NCBI GenBank assembly: GCA_003516285.1
Contig: DPCK01000063.1
Span: 1-5,239, forward strand
Length of the DNA stretch: 5,239 bases
Direction: 5' to 3'
Source: Lutibacter sp.
Lineage (GTDB): Bacteria > Bacteroidota > Bacteroidia > Flavobacteriales > Flavobacteriaceae
The notes under the pieces: generated by a model
What the model was told of the DNA's origin: nothing
The model's input: the letters and a program-made list of their open reading frames with translations, nothing else
Database searches by the model: none
Translations under genes and position numbers: made by a program
Part shown: positions 1 through 5,239 of the stretch, one piece after another
Numbering within the stretch: position 1 is the stretch's first letter
Layout of the letters: each line of letters starts with the position of its first letter

Positions 1-253
1 ACGGATCCTTGGAAACCATATCTTTATCAAATTCTTTAAATGTATTGTTATCAAAAAGAATTTCAAAATATTCAGCGCTTCCTATTCTTACGTGGTAACC
101 ATCTTCCGGGCTGACGTAATAATTATGCTTTAATTCTGCCGAATCAACAATTTTTCCGCTTGGCGTTTTATACCACAAACCTTTCGGCACATCTTTTTTT
201 TCTTCCGTAGGGGTTTGAATTCCTTTATCTTTTCTTTTAAACCAAGATGACAT
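1..253 (-). CDS. accD: Acetyl-CoA carboxylase carboxyltransferase subunit beta, N-terminal part (partial)
   Basis: AccD is the beta half of the carboxyltransferase that, with AccA, moves the carboxyl group from carboxybiotin to acetyl-CoA to make malonyl-CoA for fatty acid synthesis in the cytoplasm. The gene starts at an ATG at 253 and leaves the window at base 1, so only 84 residues of a protein usually near 285 are visible. The opening MSSWFKRKDKGIQTPTEEK, then GLWYKTPSG (residues 25-33), YVSPEDGYHVRIGS (46-59) and YFEILFD are the classic AccD N-terminus. Oddly, all four positions that hold zinc-ribbon cysteines in the Escherichia coli type protein are replaced: Thr30, Gly33, Ser48 and Asp51. 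The reading frame is clean, so this is substitution and not a frameshift. From memory, other flavobacterial AccD proteins look the same. The gene lies 106 bases downstream of fbaA on the same strand, behind a terminator-like hairpin. The crotonase-fold catalytic domain is outside the window. Confidence 0.93.
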   Translation of the reverse strand, partial: MSSWFKRKDKGIQTPTEEKKDVPKGLWYKTPSGKIVDSAELKHNYYVSPEDGYHVRIGSAEYFEILFDNNTFKEFDKDMVSKDP

Positions 254-283
254 AACGATGTTGTTTTAGTGAGAATAAGTGGT

Positions 284-293
284 GCAAATTACT
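284..293 (-). promoter_or_regulatory. Possible weak -7 element for accD
   Basis: On the minus strand this reads TAGTAATTTG, which resembles the Bacteroidota -7 consensus TAnnTTTG but has four bases, not two, between TA and TTTG. It lies between the hairpin that ends fbaA and the accD ATG at 253, which is where accD would need a promoter if termination is efficient. No clear -33 TTG was found, and the region upstream is taken up by the hairpin. It could equally be chance in AT-rich DNA, with accD read by leak-through from fbaA. Confidence 0.22.
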
Positions 294-335
294 AAAAAAA
301 ATAAAGAGAACGTATAAAAATATGTTCTCTTTATT
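293..335 (-). terminator. Rho-independent terminator downstream of fbaA
   Basis: The arms at 300-311 and 324-335 are a perfect 12-bp inverted repeat (AATAAAGAGAAC / GTTCTCTTTATT). The stem can be extended inward by a G-T and two A-T pairs, leaving a loop of about six bases. On the minus strand the hairpin is followed directly by eight Ts (plus-strand A run 293-300). It begins about 25 bases after the fbaA stop codon at 360-362, the expected place for the 3' end of the fbaA transcript. The stem is AT-rich but long. accD follows on the same strand, so the element separates the two genes or sets how much transcription reads through. Confidence 0.78.
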
Positions 336-359
336 AAATTTTAATTATAAACCTAAGTG

Positions 360-1427
360 CTATAATGTATTAACGTTATTTAAATCTTTAAAAGCTTGGA
401 TTAAGCGCTTTTTAAAAGTAGCTTCACCTTCACGCAACCATTTTCTAGGATCGTAATGCTTTTTATTTGGTTGATCATCACCATCCGGATTCCCTATTTG
501 GGTTTTTAAATAATCAATATTGTTCACCATATAATCTCTAATTCCTTCAGTAAAAGCAAATTGAAGATCGGTGTCAATATTCATTTTAACTACGCCGTAG
601 CCAATTGCTTCCCTAATTTCTTCAAGTGTAGAACCTGATCCGCCGTGAAATACAAAATCAACCGGATTTATGCCCGTTTTATATTTATTCTGAATAAATT
701 TTTGGGAATTGTCCAATATTTTTGGTGTTAACTTCACATTTCCAGGTTTATAAACTCCGTGTACATTTCCAAAAGATGCTGCAATGGTAAAGCAATCGCT
801 CACTTTTTTAAGTTCTTCATAAGCATAGGCAACTTCAACAGGTTGTGTATATAATTTTGAAGAATCAACATCAGAATTGTCCACACCATCTTCTTCTCCT
901 CCGGTAATTCCAAGTTCAATTTCTAAAGTCATCCCCATTTTGCTCATACGCTGAAGATATGTTTTACAAATTTCAATATTTTCTTCGATTGGCTCTTCAG
1001 ATAAATCTATCATATGTGAACTAAAAAGCGGCACGCCAGTTTCTTTAAAAAACTGTTCTCCGGCATCTAACATACCATCAATCCATGGCAACAATGATTT
1101 TGCGCAATGATCGGTGTGTAAAATAACAGGAATTTCATAGGCAGCGGCAAGTAAATGAATATGTTTCGCGCCTGCAATAGCGCCTGCGATGGCAGCTTTT
1201 TGATTTTCATTAGACAATCCTTTTCCGGCATTAAATTGTGCTCCGCCATTTGAGAACTGAATAATTACCGGTGCTTTTAACTCTTTTGCAGTTTCTAAAA
1301 CAGCATTAATCGTGTTTGATCCTATAACATTTACTGCTGGTAATGCAAAATTTTTGGCTTTCGCCAACTTAAAAATTTGTTGAACCGTTTTTCCCGTTGC
1401 AACTCCTGGTTTAATTGTTTGAGCCAT
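360..1427 (-). CDS. fbaA: Class II fructose-bisphosphate aldolase
   Basis: This cytoplasmic, zinc-dependent enzyme interconverts fructose 1,6-bisphosphate with dihydroxyacetone phosphate and glyceraldehyde 3-phosphate in glycolysis and gluconeogenesis. The 355-residue product is essentially full length beside the 359-residue E. coli FbaA (class IIA) and collinear with it with an offset of about three residues. The catalytic Asp106 and zinc ligand His107 lie in HTDHCAK. The other zinc ligands expected from the family are His223 (FGNVHGVYKPG) and His261 (FVFHGGSGS); Glu171 sits in TLEIELG, and Asn283 is in VVKMNIDTD, the substrate-binding strand. The glycine-rich TGGEEDGVDNS loop (175-185) and the C-terminal DQPNKKHYDPRKWLR are also intact. 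The ATG start is supported by alignment to the family N-terminus (IKPGVATG) and by a promoter 36 bases upstream. The gene appears to be its own transcription unit, with a promoter at 1463-1470 and a terminator at 293-335. Nothing looks unusual in it. Confidence 0.97.
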   Translation of the reverse strand: MAQTIKPGVATGKTVQQIFKLAKAKNFALPAVNVIGSNTINAVLETAKELKAPVIIQFSNGGAQFNAGKGLSNENQKAAIAGAIAGAKHIHLLAAAYEIPVILHTDHCAKSLLPWIDGMLDAGEQFFKETGVPLFSSHMIDLSEEPIEENIEICKTYLQRMSKMGMTLEIELGITGGEEDGVDNSDVDSSKLYTQPVEVAYAYEELKKVSDCFTIAASFGNVHGVYKPGNVKLTPKILDNSQKFIQNKYKTGINPVDFVFHGGSGSTLEEIREAIGYGVVKMNIDTDLQFAFTEGIRDYMVNNIDYLKTQIGNPDGDDQPNKKHYDPRKWLREGEATFKKRLIQAFKDLNNVNTL

Positions 1428-1462
1428 AATATTTTGTGTATAGTTATTGTGAATTATTGTAG

Positions 1463-1470
1463 CAAAATTA
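1463..1470 (-). promoter_or_regulatory. Promoter -7 element for fbaA
   Basis: The minus strand reads TAATTTTG, an exact match to the Bacteroidota -7 consensus TAnnTTTG. It lies 36 bases before the fbaA ATG, giving an inferred 5' leader of about 30 bases. About 20 bases further upstream is GTTTC, not a true TTG, so the -33 element is weak. The site lies between the tamL stop and the fbaA start, so fbaA need not depend on transcription from tamL. Confidence 0.55.
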
Positions 1471-1541
1471 ATGAATTATCCCTTTTAAAGAAACTTATGA
1501 ATACAAAAAAAACGAAATCGAAATAGTTTTAAATTTCAGAC

Positions 1542-4019
1542 TTAAAAAGGATAACTTATCCCAAAATTATAAACCGCGTGTCCCAAATTGTAATTTTTAA
1601 ACCATTTATCGCCTGTAGGAAGATAAGGTTCATAGGTTTTAAATCCTAAATCCAATCTCAATAAAATAAAGCTTAAATCATATCGCAGTCCAAAACCCGA
1701 TCCCACTGCAATGTCTTTTAATGAAGAAAACCCGTTAAATTTCGCTTCAGGTTCTGTTATTGATGTATTTGAAATGTCCCAAATATTGCCTGCATCAACA
1801 AATAAAGCGCCGTTAATGCTGTTTACTATATTAAATCTATACTCCAAACTATTTATAAATTTTAGGTTCCCAACATTAAACTCCAGTCCACTTTTGGTGG
1901 AACCCGGACCTAAATCATAAATTTTCCAGGCGCGTAAGTCATTTGGACCGCCAATAAAATAGCTTCTGCTAAAAGGAATGGTATTTGAGTTTCCATAAGG
2001 TATTGCCACTCCTAAAAAACTTCTAAAAACCAAAACATTATTCCCTTTAAAACTCCAGAATTTTTTATACTCCAAATCGACTCTGACATATTGGGCTATT
2101 GGTATTCCCAACAGTGTTTTTTTGTTATTTGCGTCTTTGGTTTGGGCCAACAGTGTTGTTAAATTACCTGATGCAGCCAAACGTGATCTGAAAAATGAAA
2201 AATCGGTATCTTTATAATTTTCACTGTTGTTATAAGTAAAGGTATAAGCCATTAAAGGAACCAAAACATCTTCTGTAATAATATTGTAACGGTTTCTGAT
2301 GTTTCTCACAATTTTATATTCTGTTGGATAGCTTTCCTCAAAATTCTCATCAATGTTGCTGTCAATAAATCCAATAACATTGTCAGTTGTTAAGTTTTGA
2401 TCAAAATAGGTATTTGCGATTTCGTTAATTTTATTAAATTCAGATTTATAAATACTAAAGTAAGAATCAATATTTAAATTTTTGATAAATTGCGCATTCA
2501 ACAACTGAAAACTATGATTTTTTGTTTTGGATGATTCCCAGGTATAATCGACAATTCCGGTAAATTTTTGTTTATCGAGTCCAATATTTTTTTGCAGACT
2601 TGTACCCAAAGTGAAAATTGTTTTGGGTGCCATGCTTTTTGGGATTAATTTTTCAAATTTAACCGGAAACACAAATCTTGGAAGCTCTAATGAAATATCA
2701 CCACCTATTTCCCAAGCATTTAATAATTTTCCTTTTTCGGCAGCATCTTTTGAATCTAAAAAAGACCCCTGAATTGAAAATTTCAACAACTCTGCACCCC
2801 TAAAAATATTTCTGTCCAAAAATAAAAGTTTTCCTGAAATCCCAAGCTGCCTGATGTTAGAATGTGTCAATTCGGTGTTAACACCAATAGAATACTTTTT
2901 TAGCGGCGATAAATAAATGGATGCTTCCAACATATCATTTTCCAATTCCACATACTTTATGTCTACCGTTCTGAAATTTTGAAGTCCTCTAAGGTTTTTG
3001 CGGGTCAACTCCCTTGTATCATCCTTATATAAATCGTTTGGCTCAATAAAAATAGAATTTAGCAGATACTTCGGATTGTATTTTAATTTTTCCTGGGCAT
3101 AAAATGAAAAACCATTATAATTTATGCTGTCTTTAATTGTATTATTTGCATCGTTGGTAAAGGAATAATCAGTATAAATATTGACTTTCTGGATTTTTTG
3201 GACTTTAAATGGAACGGATCCAACGCTGCCGTCGATCAACAGCACCACATCCGATTTATAATTGGTGGTTGAAGTATCCGCTTCAAAAGTTATGGCATTT
3301 TTATTAAATCTATAGATTCCAGTATTTCTAAATAAATTGGTTAACCTGTTTTGCTCTTTAATAAATGATGACAACTTAAATTGATTACCTTCAACAATAG
3401 CTGATTCTTTTTTATGAATTTCGTATATAGAATCTAAAACTGCAGATTGTATAACGGTTGTAATACTGTCTAATTGATAAGGTTTATCAGTGTTTACAAA
3501 ATAATCAACGGTGGCTTTCTTGTTTTTTAATTGATTTTCTTCTGAAGTTACCTTCACCTTAAAAAAACCTTCATTATAGTAATGTTGGGTTAAATTTTTT
3601 ACCGTTTGCGATGTTTTCTTTGAATCCAAAATAACGGGAGGTTCTCCATTTTTTAAAATCCATTGATGCATTTTATATTTGAAATTCCGAACACCTCGCG
3701 TTTGTTTTTCGGAAAACACGTTTGTTGTAAAATTATACCATCCCGGATTGTCTAATTTCCATTGGTCAAAATCGGCTTCAAAATTTTTATTCCCTAAATT
3801 ATAAAAATGCAATGGTATTGCAACGCCAAGCACCAATGTATTAGGACGTTGCACAATATAATCGTTAATTGCGTCGCTGCCATTTTTTTTGTCGTTGACA
3901 ACAATCTTGTTTTTAGTGAGAAGAAATTCATTTTCACCCACGTATTTCACTGAATTGCAAGATGAAAACCCTAAAATGATACCTGCAAAAATTAAAAATA
4001 TTATAAAATTGGTTTTCAA
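1542..4019 (-). CDS. tamL: TamL-like outer membrane lipoprotein of the BamA/TamA (Omp85) superfamily
   Basis: This is a two-part Omp85 protein: a periplasmic POTRA-like region followed by an outer membrane beta-barrel. In Bacteroidota, lipid-modified TamA homologues are called TamL and act in outer membrane assembly or homeostasis, probably with a TamB-like partner. Using a TTG start at 4019 the product has 825 residues. It begins with a lipoprotein signal peptide (MKTNFIIFLIFAGIILGFSS) and lipid-acceptor Cys21 followed by NSVKYVGENEFLLTK, typical of this family. POTRA-like segments lie at roughly residues 130-370 (for example YYNEGFFKVKV and LRGLQNFRTVDIKYVE). The barrel fills the rest. The Omp85 loop-6 signature is FIGGPNDLRAW (688-698), with LRAW where classical BamA has VRGF. 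The C-terminus ends in Phe, as expected of a beta-signal. The frame stays open to a TTG at 4061, adding 14 residues, but that extension contains a -7 promoter box, so I prefer the shorter form. There is no in-frame ATG before residue 117. Exact superfamily branch (TamL or another BamA-like protein) is less certain than the fold. Confidence 0.88.
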   Translation of the reverse strand: MKTNFIIFLIFAGIILGFSSCNSVKYVGENEFLLTKNKIVVNDKKNGSDAINDYIVQRPNTLVLGVAIPLHFYNLGNKNFEADFDQWKLDNPGWYNFTTNVFSEKQTRGVRNFKYKMHQWILKNGEPPVILDSKKTSQTVKNLTQHYYNEGFFKVKVTSEENQLKNKKATVDYFVNTDKPYQLDSITTVIQSAVLDSIYEIHKKESAIVEGNQFKLSSFIKEQNRLTNLFRNTGIYRFNKNAITFEADTSTTNYKSDVVLLIDGSVGSVPFKVQKIQKVNIYTDYSFTNDANNTIKDSINYNGFSFYAQEKLKYNPKYLLNSIFIEPNDLYKDDTRELTRKNLRGLQNFRTVDIKYVELENDMLEASIYLSPLKKYSIGVNTELTHSNIRQLGISGKLLFLDRNIFRGAELLKFSIQGSFLDSKDAAEKGKLLNAWEIGGDISLELPRFVFPVKFEKLIPKSMAPKTIFTLGTSLQKNIGLDKQKFTGIVDYTWESSKTKNHSFQLLNAQFIKNLNIDSYFSIYKSEFNKINEIANTYFDQNLTTDNVIGFIDSNIDENFEESYPTEYKIVRNIRNRYNIITEDVLVPLMAYTFTYNNSENYKDTDFSFFRSRLAASGNLTTLLAQTKDANNKKTLLGIPIAQYVRVDLEYKKFWSFKGNNVLVFRSFLGVAIPYGNSNTIPFSRSYFIGGPNDLRAWKIYDLGPGSTKSGLEFNVGNLKFINSLEYRFNIVNSINGALFVDAGNIWDISNTSITEPEAKFNGFSSLKDIAVGSGFGLRYDLSFILLRLDLGFKTYEPYLPTGDKWFKNYNLGHAVYNFGISYPF

Positions 4020-4039
4020 TAAATAAGCGTTTAAATTTG
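4009..4039 (+). promoter_or_regulatory. Promoter for the RNA methyltransferase gene
   Basis: A plus-strand TTG at 4009-4011 is followed after 20 bases by TAAATTTG at 4032-4039, an exact Bacteroidota -33/-7 pair (TTG, about 19-21 bases, TAnnTTTG). The inferred start of transcription is near 4045, giving a leader of about 50 bases before the ATG at 4098. The promoter overlaps the signal-peptide coding start of the opposite-strand tamL gene and lies four bases from its -7 element, so the two promoters probably compete for polymerase. Confidence 0.5.
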
Positions 4040-4042
4040 TTC

Positions 4043-4050
4043 CAAAAGTA
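4043..4050 (-). promoter_or_regulatory. Promoter -7 element for tamL
   Basis: The minus strand reads TACTTTTG, an exact match to TAnnTTTG. The inferred start of transcription is near 4037, about 18 bases before the TTG at 4019. This is the main reason for preferring that start over the upstream TTG at 4061, which would not be in the transcript. No TTG stands at the ideal -33 distance (the nearest are about 8 and 26 bases away). The element overlaps a small inverted repeat, AAAAGT-ATA-ACTTTT at 4044-4058. Confidence 0.45.
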
Positions 4051-4097
4051 TAACTTTTCAACGGTTAAAAAAATAACAATTTTTTATAATTAAATTA

Positions 4098-4826
4098 ATG
4101 AGTTTAAGCAAAAATCAGTTAAAAATAATTAAAAGCCTCCATCAAAAAAAGTACCGAACAGCGCATCATTTATTTGTTGCTGAAGGCACTAAAATAGTGG
4201 CTGAATTTTTAAACTCAACTTTTGAATTGGAGCAATTATTTTGTATTGACACTGCCATCTATAAAAATATAGAGAAAGTCACTGAAATTTCTGAAATTGA
4301 ACTAAAAAAAATAAGCACGCTGGTGACACCAAACAACGTGCTGGCTCTTTTTAAGATTCCATCAACAACAACTTCCATAAAATCGGGTTTAATTGTGGCG
4401 CTGGATGAAATTAATGATCCGGGAAATTTAGGCGCTATTATTAGATTGTGTGATTGGTTTGGCGTGGATCAATTGATTTGCTCCAACAACACGGTCGATT
4501 GCTATAATCAAAAAGTGGTGCAATCTTCTATGGGTTCTTTGGCCAGAGTTTCAATAATTTATATGGATTTGGGGGATTATTTACAACAATCTGAACTGCC
4601 AAAATATGCTGCGAATATGGAAGGTGAAAATGTGTATAAAAGCAAATTGACTAAAAATGCAGTGTTGATAATGGGAAATGAAGCGAACGGAATTAGCGAT
4701 TCCATTTTAAAATTAGTCACCAATACCATTTCAATACCAAGATTTGGGACCTTAAAACAAACCGAAAGTTTAAATGTAGCAACAGCTACTGCAATTTTAT
4801 TGAGTGAATTTAAGCGATTGACCTAA
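4098..4826 (+). CDS. TrmH/SpoU-family RNA 2'-O-methyltransferase
   Basis: The product is a SPOUT-superfamily methyltransferase expected to move a methyl group from S-adenosylmethionine to a ribose 2'-OH in tRNA or rRNA; the target cannot be read from sequence. At 242 residues it is full length. The N-terminal substrate-binding domain (about 1-90) contains the family stretch HHLFVAEGTKIVAE. The trefoil-knot catalytic domain follows with its three motifs: motif 1 NDPGNLGAIIR (106-116, with the conserved Asn and Arg116), motif 2 IMGNEANGIS (191-200, Glu195) and motif 3 SIPRFGTLKQTESLNVATA (212-230, Pro214 and Ser224-Leu-Asn). The ATG at 4098 gives the usual short N-terminus (SLSKNQLKIIKSLHQKKYR). 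The gene is divergent from tamL, with its promoter inside the tamL 5' end, and convergent with porT, whose stop codon is two bases away. There is no ribosome-binding site, only AT-rich sequence, as is usual in this phylum. Confidence 0.94.
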   Translation: MSLSKNQLKIIKSLHQKKYRTAHHLFVAEGTKIVAEFLNSTFELEQLFCIDTAIYKNIEKVTEISEIELKKISTLVTPNNVLALFKIPSTTTSIKSGLIVALDEINDPGNLGAIIRLCDWFGVDQLICSNNTVDCYNQKVVQSSMGSLARVSIIYMDLGDYLQQSELPKYAANMEGENVYKSKLTKNAVLIMGNEANGISDSILKLVTNTISIPRFGTLKQTESLNVATATAILLSEFKRLT

Positions 4827-4831
4827 GCTTA
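4824..4831. other. Palindrome formed by two convergent stop codons
   Basis: The sequence TAAGCTTA is a perfect 8-base palindrome. Its left TAA is the stop codon of the methyltransferase gene on the plus strand and its right half is the TAA stop of porT on the minus strand, with only GC between them. There is no room between the genes for a terminator, so at least one transcript must run into the opposite gene before it ends. The palindrome is too short to be a terminator itself. Confidence 0.9.
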
Positions 4832-5239
4832 ATGAAATGCAAATTTAATAAAAACGCCTCTTGTTCCAAAATAATCAACAGCACCTGTCCATTGGCTGTT
4901 CGGATTATTATCCCTGACCAACTCATCGTTAATGGCAAAAACGCCTCTAATGGAAGGTGAAAAAATAAAATAGGGCAAATATAAGTCTACCCCAATACCC
5001 AATTCATAAGAAAAATTGTTCTTTTTGGCTCTGAATTCTCCATCGGAATTATCCTGGGGATTGTCTTGGTTGCTCGAAAAATTATAATCGTAAGAAACGC
5101 CTGCAATGGCATAAGGCCGCATATTGTCGAGCCGGTTTGTATTAAATTTCAGCAATAAAGGAACCCTAAAATAAGTAGCATTCACATTTCGAATACTGTC
5201 TTTTTTCCCACCATAAATATGCGTAAACGCCAATTCTTT
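4829..5239 (-). CDS. porT: PorT/SprT, type IX secretion outer membrane beta-barrel protein, C-terminal part (partial)
   Basis: PorT (SprT in Flavobacterium) is an outer membrane beta-barrel needed for type IX secretion, which exports adhesins, enzymes and gliding proteins in Bacteroidota. The visible 136 residues are the C-terminal part of a protein usually near 230-240 residues; the frame stays open to the right edge, so the real start lies outside, and the TTG at 5233 is simply a leucine codon. Alternating strand patterns show repeated short beta-strands: NATYFRVPLLLKF (about visible residues 20-32), RPYAIAGVSYDYNF, FSYELGIGVDLYLPYFIFSP and GVFIKFAF. Between them is an acidic, asparagine-rich loop (SSNQDNPQDNSDGE), likely solvent exposed. 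The final residue is His after FAF, where many outer membrane proteins end in Phe. The family call rests on the VNAT-F--PLL-KF and FSPSIRG-FAINDELV patterns remembered from PorT proteins. A more distant porin-family barrel is the alternative. Confidence 0.83.
   Translation of the reverse strand, partial: KELAFTHIYGGKKDSIRNVNATYFRVPLLLKFNTNRLDNMRPYAIAGVSYDYNFSSNQDNPQDNSDGEFRAKKNNFSYELGIGVDLYLPYFIFSPSIRGVFAINDELVRDNNPNSQWTGAVDYFGTRGVFIKFAFH

Noticed and set aside
1067..1249. Open frame of 60 codons on the minus strand inside fbaA
   Set aside because: It lies wholly within the well-supported aldolase gene in another frame and shows no recognisable domain.
1505..1537. T8 tract downstream of tamL with a weak GAAAT/ATTTC stem
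   Set aside because: The stem is five A/T-dominated pairs with a long loop and competing pairings, too weak to call a terminator, although the tamL transcript must end near here or run into fbaA.
1711..1920. Plus-strand open frame of 69 codons inside tamL
   Set aside because: It is antisense to the conserved barrel region of tamL, has no promoter-like sequence and no recognisable domain, so it is a shadow of tamL.
3898..3925. Short repeat of TTTTTAGTGAGAA-like sequence also seen near 263-275
   Set aside because: One copy is inside tamL coding sequence and the other in the accD leader; the match is short and no third copy was seen, so chance is sufficient.
5231..5233. TTG as a possible start of porT
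   Set aside because: The frame remains open to the window edge and the visible part covers only the C-terminal portion of the family, so this is an internal leucine codon.
1..5239. Search for a novel system (mobile element, CRISPR, defence island, unusual RNA)
   Set aside because: All substantial coding capacity belongs to recognisable conserved families, the gaps are 106, 114 and under 80 bases, and no repeats or structured RNA beyond the fbaA terminator were found.

Overview
The window looks like a chromosomal housekeeping segment from a member of the Bacteroidota, most likely class Flavobacteriia. The evidence is the AT-rich composition, promoters of the Bacteroidota type (TAnnTTTG at -7), no clear Shine-Dalgarno sequences, and the gene content: a PorT/SprT type IX secretion protein, a lipoprotein of the TamA/BamA superfamily (TamL-like), and an AccD whose N-terminus lacks the usual zinc-ribbon cysteines.

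Layout from left to right: the 5' part of accD (minus strand, runs off the left edge); a 106-base gap holding a strong hairpin plus T-tract that ends the fbaA transcript; fbaA (minus), a class II fructose-bisphosphate aldolase; a 114-base gap with the fbaA promoter; a large Omp85-superfamily lipoprotein gene (minus); a compact divergent promoter region; a TrmH/SpoU-family RNA methyltransferase gene (plus); and the 3' part of porT (minus, runs off the right edge). The methyltransferase and porT converge with only two bases between their stop codons. Coding density is very high and no stretch over 300 bases lacks a gene.

Functionally the window mixes central metabolism (aldolase, the first committed step of fatty acid synthesis), RNA modification and outer membrane biogenesis or secretion (TamL, PorT). 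The grouping resembles what I remember of flavobacterial genomes, so it is probably a conserved neighbourhood and not a single pathway. I see no mobile element, CRISPR array, phage gene, tRNA or rRNA, and no evidence for an undescribed defence or biosynthetic system. The points most worth a second look are the cysteine-free AccD N-terminus, the TTG start and nested divergent promoters between tamL and the methyltransferase gene, and the two-base convergent junction with palindromic stop codons.
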